DNA of 64,000 nt from Limnohabitans sp. 2KL-1 (GCF_003063435.1 NZ_NESL01000003.1:372001-436000); one strand, 5' to 3'. Numbered from the stretch's first letter, positions 17,399 to 26,783 are shown. Notes: a model not told the origin generated them from the letters alone. Program-made: numbers and translations.

Positions 17399-18622
17399 AT
17401 GGATTTCTCACATTCCCCCAAAGTCCAGGACCTGCAAGCCCGTGTGCAGGCCTTCATGACCGAGCACATCTACCCTGCAGAGCCCGTGTTCGAGGCACAG
17501 ATGAAAGCCTTTCGCGCCGCCGGCAACCCCTGGCAGGAACCTGCGGTGATGGAAGAGCTCAAGCACAAGGCCAAAGCGGCCGGCCTGTGGAACCTCTTTC
17601 TGCCGGAGTCGCCTCTGGGTGCCGGGCTCACCAACCTCGAGTACGCGCCGCTGGCCGAGATCATGGGGCGCTCGCCCATTGGCTCCGAACCGTTCAACTG
17701 TTCAGCGCCGGACACCGGCAACATGGAAACCATCGTGCGCTACGGCACGCCCGAACAGAAGGAACGCTGGCTCCCCCCCCTGTTGGATGGCACCATCCGA
17801 TCGGCTTTTGCCATGACCGAGCCCGCCGTGGCTTCCAGTGACGCGACCAACATTGAAGCGCGCATCGAGCGCGACGGTGACCACTACGTCATCAACGGTC
17901 GCAAGTGGTGGACCAGCGGCGCCAACGATCCGCGCTGCAAGATCCTCATCTTCATGGGCAAGACCGATCCGCAAGCCCCTAGACACTCCCAGCAGTCCAT
18001 GATCCTGGTGCCCATGGATACGCCTGGCGTGGAGGTTCTGCGCTCGCTGCCGGTGTTCGGCTACGACGATGCGCCGCACGGCCACGCCGAGGTGCAGTTC
18101 ACCAATGTGCGGGTGCCGGTCAGCAACATCCTGCTGGGCGAAGGCCGTGGCTTCGAGATTGCACAGGGACGTCTGGGCCCCGGGCGTATCCACCACTGCA
18201 TGCGCGTGATCGGCCGCGCCGAGCGCGCCCTCGAAGACATGTGCCTGCGCGCCACACAACGCAGCCCCTTTGGTCGCAAACTGTCCGAACAAGGCGTGAC
18301 GCGTGAACGCATCGCGCAATCGCGCATCCTGATTGATCAGGCCCGTTTTCTGGTGCTGCACGCGGCCTGGAAAATGGACAAGGTCGGCAACAAGGCAGCC
18401 CGTCAGGAAATCGCCATGATCAAGGTGGCGGCCCCCTCTATGGCGCTGCAGGTCATTGACTGGGCCATGCAGGTTCACGGCGGTGCCGGCGTCAGCGACG
18501 ACTTTGGCCTGGCCCGCTCGTATGCCGGCGTCCGCACGCTGCGCTTTGCCGACGGCCCCGACGAGGTCCACCGCAACGCCATCGCCAAGGACGAGATCGC
18601 CCGCGTTCTGGCGCGCCAGTGA
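17399..18622 (+). CDS. Acyl-CoA dehydrogenase, ACAD10/11 (LvaC)-like
   Basis: A 407-residue acyl-CoA dehydrogenase starting at the ATG 17399 after CGGAGA. The signature [19 protein letters not shown] lies near residue 138, and [13 protein letters not shown] and [12 protein letters not shown] follow. The loop aligned with the catalytic Glu of MCAD reads [10 protein letters not shown] (about 382), giving Asp at that position; I believe this is shared with ACAD10/11 and LvaC. There the enzyme eliminates phosphate from a 4-phosphoacyl-CoA to yield an enoyl-CoA. Placement straight after the kinase supports that reaction; direct proof is absent. Confidence 0.85.
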   Translation: MDFSHSPKVQDLQARVQAFMTEHIYPAEPVFEAQMKAFRAAGNPWQEPAVMEELKHKAKAAGLWNLFLPESPLGAGLTNLEYAPLAEIMGRSPIGSEPFNCSAPDTGNMETIVRYGTPEQKERWLPPLLDGTIRSAFAMTEPAVASSDATNIEARIERDGDHYVINGRKWWTSGANDPRCKILIFMGKTDPQAPRHSQQSMILVPMDTPGVEVLRSLPVFGYDDAPHGHAEVQFTNVRVPVSNILLGEGRGFEIAQGRLGPGRIHHCMRVIGRAERALEDMCLRATQRSPFGRKLSEQGVTRERIAQSRILIDQARFLVLHAAWKMDKVGNKAARQEIAMIKVAAPSMALQVIDWAMQVHGGAGVSDDFGLARSYAGVRTLRFADGPDEVHRNAIAKDEIARVLARQ

Positions 18623-18641
18623 TCCTTTTCAGACATCGTCC

Positions 18642-20342
18642 ATGACTGCCCCACACTTTGCCCACTGGCCACCTGCGCTGCCCCGGCACCTGACACTGCC
18701 CGAGACCAGCCTGTGGTTCAACGCCGAGGTTTCAGCACAGCGCTACCCGGACAAGCCCTACATCGTCTATTACGACACACCGCTGAGTTTTTCCCAGTTC
18801 CGCGACCAGGCCGAGTGTCTGGCCGGCCACCTGCAGCAGGTGTGCGGCGTGCAGGCCGGCGACCGGGTCTTGCTGTACATGCAAAACAGCCCGCAATGGG
18901 TGATCGGTTTTTACGCCATCCTGCGTGCCAACGCGGTGGTGGTCCCGGTCAACCCGATGAACATGACCGAGGAACTGTCGCACTACGTCTCGGACAGCGG
19001 TGCCCGCGTGGCCATCTGCGCCCAGGACTTGCTGCCCCAGATGCTTCCACTGCACCGGCAGCACGGTGCCACGGGTGACGATGTGCTGGACCAAGTGGTC
19101 GTGGCCACCTACAGCGACTACCTGCAGGGTCCGTCGGACCTGCATCTGCCCGACTTCGTCACGGCACCGCGCCAGGCGCTGTCCGGCCAGGGCCTGCACG
19201 CGTGGGCCGACGCACTGGCAGCCCAGCACAAACCGGGTCCACACACCGCAGGACCCGATGACCTGTGCGTGATGCCCTACACCTCGGGCACCACGGGTCA
19301 CCCCAAAGGCTGCATGCACACCCACCGCACCACCCAATGCACTGCAGTGGGGGGCATCCAGTGGTTTGGCCGTAACCAGGATTCGGTGATGCTGGCGGTC
19401 TTGCCCTTCTTCCATGTGACGGGCCTGTCCGGTGCCATGAACGGCCCCTTGTTTGCGGGCAGCACCGTGGTGGTCATGTCGCGTTGGGACCGGGATACCG
19501 CCGCCGAGCTCATGCAGCGGCACGGCGTCACCACCTGGCAGGCCATCAGCACCATGGTGGTGGATTTCCTGGCCAACCCGCGCATCGGCGAATACGACCT
19601 GTCGCAGCTGACGGGCATCCGGGGTGGCGGCGCCGCCATGCCCGCTGCAGTGGCGCACAAGCTCAAGGCCCTGTTGGGACTGGACTATGTGGAAGGCTAT
19701 GGCATGACGGAAACCATGGCGGCATTGCACATCAACCCGGCGCACCGCCCCAAGGCCCAGTGCCTGGGCATTCCGATCTTTGATGTGGACGCACGCATCA
19801 TCGACCCCGTGACGCTGCAAGAGTTGCCCCGGGGCGAGACCGGCGAGATCGTGGCCCACGGGCCGCAGGTGATGACCGGCTACTGGCGCAACGAAGCCGC
19901 CACGGCAGAGGCCTTCATCGAGATCGAAGGCCGCCGCTTCCTGCGCACCGGCGACCTGGCCCTCATGGACGAAGACGGTTATTTCTTCATGATGGACCGC
20001 CTCAAACGCATGATCAATGCGTCAGGCTACAAGGTGTGGCCAGCCGAAGTGGAATCCATGATGTACCACCACCCGGCCATCCACGAGGTTTGCGTGATTG
20101 GTGCGCAAGACGCCAAACGCGGCGAAACGGTCAAAGCGATCGTGGTGCTCAAGCCCGAATACCGCGGCCAAGTGCGCGAGCAGGACATCGTCAACTGGGC
20201 GCACGAACACATGGCCGCCTACAAAAGTCCGCGGCTCGTCGAGTTCGCCGAATCCCTGCCCAAGTCGGGCAGCGGCAAGATCATGTGGCGTGAGCTGCAG
20301 GAACGCCAGAACCTCATCGACCAACAAGGAGTTACCCCATGA
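18642..20342 (+). CDS. Acyl-CoA synthetase (AMP-forming), LvaE-like position
   Basis: A 566-residue adenylate-forming ligase with YTSGTTGHPKG near residue 212, EGYGMTETMA, the hinge RTGDLALMDEDGYFFMMDR and the C-terminal SGSGKIMWREL lysine motif. It would activate the pathway acid with ATP and CoA. The start at 18642 is 19 bases after the dehydrogenase stop. Its stop overlaps the next start by 4 bases (ATGA), indicating coupling to the quinone oxidoreductase. Two distinct synthetases in this locus suggest two acid substrates or two entry points. Confidence 0.88.
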   Translation: MTAPHFAHWPPALPRHLTLPETSLWFNAEVSAQRYPDKPYIVYYDTPLSFSQFRDQAECLAGHLQQVCGVQAGDRVLLYMQNSPQWVIGFYAILRANAVVVPVNPMNMTEELSHYVSDSGARVAICAQDLLPQMLPLHRQHGATGDDVLDQVVVATYSDYLQGPSDLHLPDFVTAPRQALSGQGLHAWADALAAQHKPGPHTAGPDDLCVMPYTSGTTGHPKGCMHTHRTTQCTAVGGIQWFGRNQDSVMLAVLPFFHVTGLSGAMNGPLFAGSTVVVMSRWDRDTAAELMQRHGVTTWQAISTMVVDFLANPRIGEYDLSQLTGIRGGGAAMPAAVAHKLKALLGLDYVEGYGMTETMAALHINPAHRPKAQCLGIPIFDVDARIIDPVTLQELPRGETGEIVAHGPQVMTGYWRNEAATAEAFIEIEGRRFLRTGDLALMDEDGYFFMMDRLKRMINASGYKVWPAEVESMMYHHPAIHEVCVIGAQDAKRGETVKAIVVLKPEYRGQVREQDIVNWAHEHMAAYKSPRLVEFAESLPKSGSGKIMWRELQERQNLIDQQGVTP

Positions 20343-21319
20343 AAGCCCTTCGCTGCAATGCCTTTGGCCCTATCGACACCCTGCAAGTGCAAGACATCCC
20401 CTCGCCCAGTCCGGCGGCTGGTGAGGTGCTGGTGGATGTGCATGCCGCTTCCATCAATTTCCCAGATGCCTTGATGGTTCAAGGCCTTTACCAGGTCAAA
20501 CCACCGGTGCCCTTCACACCCGGCGCCGAATTGGCCGGCGTGGTGAGCGCGGTGGGTGAAGGCGTTACACAGGTCAAGGTGGGGGACCGCGTGGCCTGCT
20601 CCACCGGCACAGGCGCCTTTGCCGAGCAGGCCATTGCCCAGGCCTCGCGCGTGATCCCGCTTCCCGAGGACATGGACTACGCCGCGGGTGCATCTTTTGT
20701 GCTGGTCTATGGCACCTCGCTGCATGCCCTGAAAACCATTGGCAAACTGCAGCCTGGCGAAACCCTGCTGGTGTTGGGTGCCGCGGGTGGCGTCGGCATC
20801 GCCGCCATCGAAATCGCCAAGGCCATGGGTGCCCGTGTGATCGCCGCAGCCTCCAGCGAAGAAAAACGCGCACTGGCCAAACAGGCGGGAGCCGACGAGA
20901 CCGTGGATTACACCCAGCCCGAATGGCGCCGCGAAGTCGAACGCCTGACCCAGGGAGAAGGTGCCGATGTGGTGTACGACGCCGTGGGCGGTGCCTATGC
21001 CGAACCCGCACTGCGCGCCACTGCCTGGCGTGGTCGCTACCTGGTGGTCGGCTTTGCCGCTGGCGACATTCCAAAGCTGCCGCTGAACCTGGCGCTGCTC
21101 AAAGAACGTGCAATTTTGGGCGTGTTCTGGGGCGCTGCGATGGCGCGCGATCCAGCGCAATTGCGCACCGACCTGCAACAACTGGCCGACTGGTTCAAGG
21201 CCGGCCTGGTGAAGCCGCCGGTGACCGAACGCGTCGGTCTCGCGGACGCAGCCAGCGCCATAGCCCGTCTGGCTTCACGTCAGGCCATGGGCAAAATCGT
21301 GGTGTTGCCGCGCGGCTGA
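20339..21319 (+). CDS. Zinc-free medium-chain dehydrogenase, NADPH:quinone oxidoreductase type
   Basis: A 326-residue MDR-superfamily enzyme. It has an N-terminal GroES-like fold (VDVHAASINFPDALMVQGLY), the Rossmann motif LGAAGGVGIAAIE near residue 146 and VVYDAVGG near 216, and no structural or catalytic zinc ligands. It may reduce an enoyl-CoA, enone or quinone with NADPH. AAGGAG precedes the ATG, which overlaps the synthetase stop by 4 bases. It ends the rightward operon at a hairpin shared with the convergent phosphatase gene. Confidence 0.85.
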   Translation: MKALRCNAFGPIDTLQVQDIPSPSPAAGEVLVDVHAASINFPDALMVQGLYQVKPPVPFTPGAELAGVVSAVGEGVTQVKVGDRVACSTGTGAFAEQAIAQASRVIPLPEDMDYAAGASFVLVYGTSLHALKTIGKLQPGETLLVLGAAGGVGIAAIEIAKAMGARVIAAASSEEKRALAKQAGADETVDYTQPEWRREVERLTQGEGADVVYDAVGGAYAEPALRATAWRGRYLVVGFAAGDIPKLPLNLALLKERAILGVFWGAAMARDPAQLRTDLQQLADWFKAGLVKPPVTERVGLADAASAIARLASRQAMGKIVVLPRG

Positions 21320-21340
21320 ACCTGCAAGGGTTTCAGCCGC
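21312..21340. repeat. Hairpin spanning the two convergent stop codons
   Basis: GCGGCTGAA (21312-21320) pairs with TTCAGCCGC (21332-21340) across an 11-base loop. Both stop codons (21317-21319 and 21333-21335) fall inside the stem region. No T-run follows on either side, so intrinsic termination is doubtful, but it may block convergent RNA ends. Confidence 0.5.
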
Positions 21341-21950
21341 CAGAGAGGCTGGTTTCGTCTTCTTTCAGCCCCGACACGAGGTGTCGGGTGCAATTGAACA
21401 GGCGCACCGTGTGGGGGGAGGAGGCATCCAGCACCGTCACGGCGGTGTTGCCCAGACGGCCAGCCAACGCTGCGGCACCGGCAGCGGCCGACAGATCCGC
21501 CATGAGCTGGCGGATGGTCAGCCCATGCGACACCACCACCAGGGCACCATCCAGGCGCGAGCGCAATTGCACCAGATCTGCCCAAGCGAGGCGACAGCGC
21601 TCAGCGAACGCCGCCTGCGACTCACCGCTCGGCGGGGCTTGCACCATGCGCAAAGGATCCACCGGCAAGGCGTCGTAGGGTTGGCCTCGCCAGTCACCGA
21701 AGTCTCTTTCACGCAAGCCGGTCCAGGACGCCACCGTCAGACCGCGTCCGTGCAAGGCGATGGCATCGGCTGTCTGCCGTGCACGAAGCAAGTCACTGCT
21801 GACCAATGCGGCCACGGGCTCAGAGCTCAGCCGCAGGGCTACCGCACGGGCCTGCGACTGACCCCGTTGCGACAAAGGCGTGTCCGGCGGTTGCAGGACA
21901 CGCGACACATTGAGCGCCGTTTCGCCGTGGCGCACCAGAATAATGCTCAT
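21333..21950 (-). CDS. Histidine phosphatase family protein
   Basis: A 205-residue phosphoglycerate-mutase-like phosphatase. The catalytic RHGET is at residues 7-11 after MSIILV, with a second LRERDFGDWRGQPYD segment near 85 and the conserved VVSHG near 153. I chose the ATG at 21948-21950 because the family motif must lie close to the N terminus. It is downstream of the liv transporter genes (43 bases after the binding-protein stop) and convergent with the catabolic operon. Given the neighbouring kinase it could act on a phosphorylated intermediate, but alpha-ribazole-type or generic phosphatase activity is also possible. Confidence 0.82.
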   Translation of the reverse strand: MSIILVRHGETALNVSRVLQPPDTPLSQRGQSQARAVALRLSSEPVAALVSSDLLRARQTADAIALHGRGLTVASWTGLRERDFGDWRGQPYDALPVDPLRMVQAPPSGESQAAFAERCRLAWADLVQLRSRLDGALVVVSHGLTIRQLMADLSAAAGAAALAGRLGNTAVTVLDASSPHTVRLFNCTRHLVSGLKEDETSLSGG

Positions 21951-21993
21951 GCTGAACTTCGGGTGGCGTGCGCCACGCGTTCTTTCGAAGGGG

Positions 21994-23160
21994 TCACTTG
22001 AAGCTGGCGATCGCCATTTCTTTGATTTTTCCACCTTCCACCACGCCCACACGGGTGTTGGCTAAAGTGCCGCCGCGCGCGTCCACACCGTCCAAGTTGT
22101 GCGGATTCTGGCTCGACTTGAGCGTTTTGAAAGCCTTGTCGAGCTGGGCCCGGATGGCGGCGGTGTCCGTGGTGGTTCCAGCCAATTTCATGGCCTGTGC
22201 GGTCGCGAGCATGGCGGAATAGTTCAGAGACATTTCCGAAGCAGGGTCGCGGCCAGGGAAGGCCTTGAGCCAGCTGCCCACAAAGGCTCGGGTCCCCGGC
22301 CTCTGGTCGTCTATCAGAGGCAACGTGCCGATGGCACCTTCGAGCATGGCGTAGTTACCGCCCAGGATGGGTTTCATCTGGTCCATCTTGGCTTGGTCGA
22401 TGATGACAAAGCCGCCCTTGAAGCCCAGTTCACGAGCCTGCTTGACCACCAAGGCGGTTGGCTCCGAAGCCCCGCCAACAAACAGCACATCGGGCTTGGC
22501 CGCCAGCACTTTGCTCACGCCGCTGTAGAAATCGGCGGCGCGGTTGTAGCTCATGGGGTTTTCGGCCACCACCTCGCCACCGGCGGCTTTCCAGGCCGGC
22601 ACGAAGGCCTTGATCCATGCCTTGCCGTAATCATGGTCGGCGCTGGCAATGGCCACCTTCTTGCCGAACTTGCCCATGGTGTGCTTGACGAATGCCGGGA
22701 GGTAGGACGTGAATTCCGGCGGAATGCGCAGCGTCAGGGTGTTGCCGCGCGCGGTGATCTCGGGCACGCTGGAGTAAGCCAGCAGCAGCGTCTTGGTGGC
22801 CATGTTCTTGGTCTGGATGGCAAAGATGCCGCCGGAGTGCGGCGTCATCACCACCGGTGTCTTGTACTCCTGCACCAGGCGCTGGAAGTTGATGCCCGTC
22901 TCGGCAGGGTTGTACTTGTCGTCCAACGCCACCACTTCAAAGCGCACTGGCTTGCCCGACACCTCAAAACCCGAGGCGTTGAGTTCGTCTACGGCGAACT
23001 TCATGCCATCGAGTGTGTTTTTGCCGTACTGCGCGGCGCCACCACTGAGCGGGCCAGAAAATCCAATCTTCACAACTTCCTGTGCCATAGCGGGCATGGA
23101 AACAATGAAGCCCGCCATGGCAAGGGCGCCTGCGATCTGGGTAAATTGCCTTCTGATCAT
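21994..23160 (-). CDS. ABC transporter substrate-binding protein (LivK-like)
   Basis: A 388-residue periplasmic binding protein of the branched-chain amino acid/amide family. It carries a signal peptide of about 26 residues (start MIRRQFTQIAGALAMAGF, cleaved near AMAQE) followed by VVKIGFSGPLSGGAAQYGK. AGGAG precedes the ATG at 23158-23160. It is the last transporter gene of the leftward liv operon. Next to a catabolic locus it may bind an aromatic, aliphatic or amino-acid-derived carboxylate rather than leucine; ligand identity cannot be read. Confidence 0.88.
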   Translation of the reverse strand: MIRRQFTQIAGALAMAGFIVSMPAMAQEVVKIGFSGPLSGGAAQYGKNTLDGMKFAVDELNASGFEVSGKPVRFEVVALDDKYNPAETGINFQRLVQEYKTPVVMTPHSGGIFAIQTKNMATKTLLLAYSSVPEITARGNTLTLRIPPEFTSYLPAFVKHTMGKFGKKVAIASADHDYGKAWIKAFVPAWKAAGGEVVAENPMSYNRAADFYSGVSKVLAAKPDVLFVGGASEPTALVVKQARELGFKGGFVIIDQAKMDQMKPILGGNYAMLEGAIGTLPLIDDQRPGTRAFVGSWLKAFPGRDPASEMSLNYSAMLATAQAMKLAGTTTDTAAIRAQLDKAFKTLKSSQNPHNLDGVDARGGTLANTRVGVVEGGKIKEMAIASFK

Positions 23161-23222
23161 GAAAATCTCCTGGTTTGGGAAAAGAAAACGGGCCAAGTGG
23201 GCGTGTCGAAGAACAAGGCGGC

Positions 23223-23930
23223 TCAAGCACCGATGTAGGCCTTGCGCACAGCCTCATTGTTCAAGAGACTGTCGCGGTCGCCTTCAAGCACGATGCTGCC
23301 GCGCTCGATGACATAGGCCCGGCTGGCGATCTTGAGTGCGGCATAGGCGTTCTGCTCGGCCAGCAGCACTGTGGTGCCCGCGGCGTTGATGCCCTTGACG
23401 ACTTCGAACACCTGCTTGACCACCAGCGGGGCCAGACCCAGTGAAGGCTCATCCAGCAGCAAGACCTTGGGGCGCCCCATGAGGGCTCGGCCAATGGCCA
23501 CCATCTGCTGCTGCCCCCCGCTGAGCGAACCCGCAGCGTCGTTGCGCTTTTCGGCCAGGATGGGGAAAAGCGCCATCACCTCATCGAGCCGGCGCTGGTT
23601 CTCTGCTTTGTCACCGCGGTAAACGTAGGCACCCAGCATGAGGTTCTTGAGCACCGACATTTGTAAAAACAGCTTGCGGCCTTCTGGGCACTGCACCACG
23701 CCCTGACGCACCACCTGAGAAGGCTTCATGCCCTTGAGCGAGGTGTCGCCCAGCACGATGTCGCCGCCGGAAATTGGCGTGAGGCCCGACAGGGCCCGGA
23801 AGATGGAACTCTTGCCAGCGCCATTGGCCCCCAGCAGCACCACCAGTTCACCGTCATTGACGTGCAGGTTGACGTTGTCTAGCGCACGGAAAGCGCCGTA
23901 GTGGAGCGATACGCCCTTAAATTTCAGCAT
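23223..23930 (-). CDS. livF: Branched-chain-type ABC transporter ATP-binding protein LivF
   Basis: A 235-residue ABC ATPase. The Walker A motif GANGAGKSS, the signature SGGQQQM, Walker [13 protein letters not shown] and the switch His region are all present. The LivF-specific segment [14 protein letters not shown] lies in the middle. The start at 23928-23930 overlaps the end of livG by 14 bases. It energises the LivH/LivM permease pair as half of the ATPase heterodimer. Confidence 0.92.
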   Translation of the reverse strand: MLKFKGVSLHYGAFRALDNVNLHVNDGELVVLLGANGAGKSSIFRALSGLTPISGGDIVLGDTSLKGMKPSQVVRQGVVQCPEGRKLFLQMSVLKNLMLGAYVYRGDKAENQRRLDEVMALFPILAEKRNDAAGSLSGGQQQMVAIGRALMGRPKVLLLDEPSLGLAPLVVKQVFEVVKGINAAGTTVLLAEQNAYAALKIASRAYVIERGSIVLEGDRDSLLNNEAVRKAYIGA

Positions 23931-24681
23931 GGTCACTCCCCAGGTAAGCATCGATCACGGCCGGGTTGGCCTTGACCTCGGCGGGTGTGCCCTCGGCAAT
24001 TTTTTCCCCGTAGCTCAGCACGAGGATCTTGTCGGCCAGACTCATGATCATGTCCATCTTGTGTTCGATCAGGCAGACGGTCAGGCCGTTCTTGACCATC
24101 TTGCGGATCAATTCGGCCAGGCCCACGGTTTCTTCGGGGTTGACGCCGCCGGCAGGCTCGTCCAGCAGCACCAGACGCGGCTCGGTGGCCAAGGCCAGCG
24201 CAAAGGCCACGCGCTTACGCTCTTCCTGCGAGACATCGCCAGCCAGTCGGTGTTCCAGATGGGCCAGGCCCACGAAGTCCAGCGCGGATCGGGCTTTTTC
24301 GCGGCAGATGCGTTCTTCCTCGCGCAGGCGACTTGTGCCTACCAGCACATCCAGCAGGCCCGAGCGGGTGCGCAAGCGGTGGCCGACGATGAGGTTGTCG
24401 AGCACCGTGGCGTTGTCGAACAAGGTGGTGCTCTGGAAGGTGCGGGCCAAGCCCAGGCGTGCCACCGCATCGGTGCGCAGCGAGGTGATGTCGCGCCCGT
24501 CATAGGTGATGGTGCCTGACGTGGGCCTGTGCACCCCGCTGATCAGGTTGAAGAAGGTGGTCTTGCCAGCGCCGTTGGGGCCGATGATGGCGTTGATCTT
24601 GCCCGTCTCGATCGTCGTCGAGACGTTGTTGACGGCCACGTTGCCGCCGAATTTCTTGGTCAGGTTGTCGATCTTGAGCAT
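23917..24681 (-). CDS. livG: Branched-chain-type ABC transporter ATP-binding protein LivG
   Basis: A 254-residue ABC ATPase starting [17 protein letters not shown]. Walker A is [12 protein letters not shown], the LivG-type insert [19 protein letters not shown] follows, and Walker B is [15 protein letters not shown]. The signature loop is [11 protein letters not shown], where SQEE replaces the usual SGGQ. The start at 24679-24681 is 5 bases after the livM stop. An open frame extends upstream but reads antisense or out-of-frame livM. It forms the ATPase heterodimer with LivF. Confidence 0.92.
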   Translation of the reverse strand: MLKIDNLTKKFGGNVAVNNVSTTIETGKINAIIGPNGAGKTTFFNLISGVHRPTSGTITYDGRDITSLRTDAVARLGLARTFQSTTLFDNATVLDNLIVGHRLRTRSGLLDVLVGTSRLREEERICREKARSALDFVGLAHLEHRLAGDVSQEERKRVAFALALATEPRLVLLDEPAGGVNPEETVGLAELIRKMVKNGLTVCLIEHKMDMIMSLADKILVLSYGEKIAEGTPAEVKANPAVIDAYLGSDHAEI

Positions 24682-24686
24682 GGCCT

Positions 24687-25661
24687 TCACTCCTGCGTTG
24701 CGTTGCTGCGGGCGGCATCTGCTTGACGGGCGCGCCAGCCCAGCCAGGTGCCCACCACGCCATGGGGCAGGTAGATCACCAGCAGGATCAGGATCGGGCC
24801 GAAGATGAGAAAGCGGTACTCCTGCAGGAACTGCAGGTACTGCGTCAACCAAGGCACGGAGATCGAACCGAGCAGCGGACCAATCAGTGTGCCCAAGCCG
24901 CCCACCAGCACATACACCGTCATGTCGAAGGTGTGCTGCACACCCGCGAGGTCTGGCCCGAGAAAGCGCACATAGCCCGCGTACAGCGCACCGGCCCAGC
25001 CCGCATAGAGCACCGAAAGCAGGAAAGCCGTGAGCTTGTTGCGCATCAAGTTGATGCCCAGCGCCTCTGCCAGATCGTCGCCGTTGCGGATCGCCATGAA
25101 GGTGCGGCCCAGCAAGGAGTTGACGATGCGGCGCATGACCCACACGGCCAACACCAGGAAAAAGAACATCAGGTAATACTGTGAACGGGGTGATTCAAAA
25201 TCAACTGCACCGATGGGCTCAGGTCCCGGGATGCCGATGATGCCCACCGGGCCGTGCGTGAGGTCTTCCCACTTTTCGATCACCAAAAAGATGATGTAGC
25301 CCACGCACATCGTGAAGATCGAGAAGTAGTGGCCCTTGAGGCGCAGCGAGACCCAGCCCAGAGGCAAACCGATCGCGACCGTCACCACACCTGCCAAGAA
25401 GAAGGACAGCCAGTACGAGTAGCCGTGGTCCACGGTGAGGATGCCCACGGTGTAAGCACCAATGGCCATGAAACTGGCGTGCGCCAGATTGAACTGCCCG
25501 GTATAGCCAACAATCAAGTTCAGTCCGAGCGTGGCAATGGCAAACAAGTAAGCCGTGCTCATCACCGTGAGGTGGTAGTCGTTGCCCACAAAGAATGGAA
25601 ACAACAAGCCGGCCAGCAACAGTACGCCCCAGCCCACAAGAGTGCGAATACGTTCCACCAT
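24687..25661 (-). CDS. livM: Branched-chain-type ABC transporter permease LivM
   Basis: A 324-residue integral membrane permease with about nine to ten hydrophobic helices. It has the family motif VGYTGQFNLAHASFMAIGAYTVG, quoted as VGYTGQFNLAHASFMAIGAY, near residue 53, and RNGDDLAEALGINLMRNK, the EAA-like loop contacting the ATPases. It begins at 25661, 1 base after the livH stop. The C terminus is basic and cytosolic. Confidence 0.92.
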   Translation of the reverse strand: MVERIRTLVGWGVLLLAGLLFPFFVGNDYHLTVMSTAYLFAIATLGLNLIVGYTGQFNLAHASFMAIGAYTVGILTVDHGYSYWLSFFLAGVVTVAIGLPLGWVSLRLKGHYFSIFTMCVGYIIFLVIEKWEDLTHGPVGIIGIPGPEPIGAVDFESPRSQYYLMFFFLVLAVWVMRRIVNSLLGRTFMAIRNGDDLAEALGINLMRNKLTAFLLSVLYAGWAGALYAGYVRFLGPDLAGVQHTFDMTVYVLVGGLGTLIGPLLGSISVPWLTQYLQFLQEYRFLIFGPILILLVIYLPHGVVGTWLGWRARQADAARSNATQE

Positions 25662-25662
25662 G

Positions 25663-26523
25663 TCAGTGCGCTCCCTTGAAAATGCCCTGCGGACGGAACG
25701 AGAGAATCACCACCAGTGCCACGAAAGCGATGATGTCCTTGTAGTGATCGGACACATAAAAAGCACCAAAGGATTCCGCGAAACCAATGATGAGTCCCCC
25801 CAAGATGGCGCCGGGCACACTGCCCATGCCCCCCAGGATGATGATCACGAAAGCCTTGGTGATCACCAGATGACCCATGGCCGGATAGACCAGGTTGATG
25901 GGCGCGTAAAGCGTGGCGGCAAAGGCCGCGAGCACACCCGAGACGGCAAAGGTCAGCATGGCCACACGGTTGGCATCGATGCCCACCAAAGAGGCCCCTT
26001 CCCGGTTCTGCGCCATGGCGATGATGGTCGAGCCCATCACCGTGCGCGTGAGAAACAAATGCAAGGCCAGCATCAGCGTGAAGGCCGCTCCAATGATCAG
26101 CAGGCGCTGCACCGGTGCGGTCACGCCGCCCAAGTCCAGTATGCCGGTGTAAGGGGTAGGCATGCGCAGGAAATCAGGACCCCAGATGGCCTGCACACCG
26201 GCCTCCAGGAACAGCAACAGCCCGATGGCAGCAATCATCGGGTGAAGTCCGCTCTCGTTGCGCAAGGGGTGAAAAACCAGTCGCTCGGCCAGCGCGGCCA
26301 GCACGGCCACCACCGCGCCTGCACCCAGCATCGCCAGCCAGTAATTGACCTCCAGTTTGGCGATCAGGGTGTAGGAGATGAAGGCACCCACCATGTAGAA
26401 CGCACCATGGGCGAAGTTGGGGACGTGCAGGATTCCGTAAACAAGGGTCAGCCCAAGCGCCACGAGGCTGTAGATGCCGCCGAGCGTCAGCCCGTTCAAC
26501 ACCTGTTGGAAAACAATATCCAT
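25663..26523 (-). CDS. livH: Branched-chain-type ABC transporter permease LivH
   Basis: A 286-residue integral membrane permease, first gene of the leftward operon. It starts MDIVFQQVLNGLTLGGIYSL and has the typical HVPNFAHGAFYMVGAF motif near residue 34 and the cytosolic loop MAQNREGASLVGIDANRVA near 168. A GAAGGG sequence about 10 bases before the ATG may act as the ribosome-binding site. The upstream 260 bases hold a possible TAGAAT -10 box and a degenerate relative of the IclR palindrome. Confidence 0.92.
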   Translation of the reverse strand: MDIVFQQVLNGLTLGGIYSLVALGLTLVYGILHVPNFAHGAFYMVGAFISYTLIAKLEVNYWLAMLGAGAVVAVLAALAERLVFHPLRNESGLHPMIAAIGLLLFLEAGVQAIWGPDFLRMPTPYTGILDLGGVTAPVQRLLIIGAAFTLMLALHLFLTRTVMGSTIIAMAQNREGASLVGIDANRVAMLTFAVSGVLAAFAATLYAPINLVYPAMGHLVITKAFVIIILGGMGSVPGAILGGLIIGFAESFGAFYVSDHYKDIIAFVALVVILSFRPQGIFKGAH

Positions 26524-26579
26524 TTTGGGGAGACCCTTCAGTTCGTTTAAGTTTTGGAAATAATTTTTTTGGAATTCTA

Positions 26580-26595
26580 TGCTGCACAGTGGAAC
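26580..26595. promoter_or_regulatory. Degenerate relative of the IclR-type element upstream of livH
   Basis: The bases TGCTGCACAGTGGAAC match 10 of 16 positions of the element at 2514-2529, including CTGCA and GAAC. It overlaps the TAGAAT-like -10 candidate on the minus strand (plus-strand ATTCTA at 26574-26579). The match is suggestive only. Next to it lies a 10-bp palindrome, GGGTTAACCC, at 26606-26615. Confidence 0.25.
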
Positions 26596-26750
26596 TTATT
26601 GATTGGGGTTAACCCACACATTCAAAGCAATTCAACCCGTTCAAAGCACGCAAGAAGCTGCCGCCAATCCGTCGGGTGTTGGTTTTTTGAGGGAAATGCA
26701 CCTTGGGTGTCGAGCCCAAAGCACACCCAATTACCGCCAGATTGGCGGTG

Positions 26751-26772
26751 AAAAAACTCAGCGCTGAGTTTT
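26751..26772 (-). terminator. Intrinsic terminator after the amidase gene
   Basis: A 20-bp perfect palindrome, AAAACTCA-GCGC-TGAGTTTT (26753-26772), forms an 8-bp stem with a 4-base loop. Two further A residues on the plus strand give a U-run for the leftward transcript. It starts 12 bases beyond the amidase stop codon. It could also work weakly in the opposite direction. Confidence 0.7.
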
Positions 26773-26783
26773 GATCTGCGCAA

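Noticed and set aside
26731..26750. Hairpin ACCGCCA-GAT-TGGCGGT as a terminator
   Set aside because: It is followed by A residues on the plus strand and lacks a U-run in the leftward direction; the palindrome at 26753-26772 is the better terminator.
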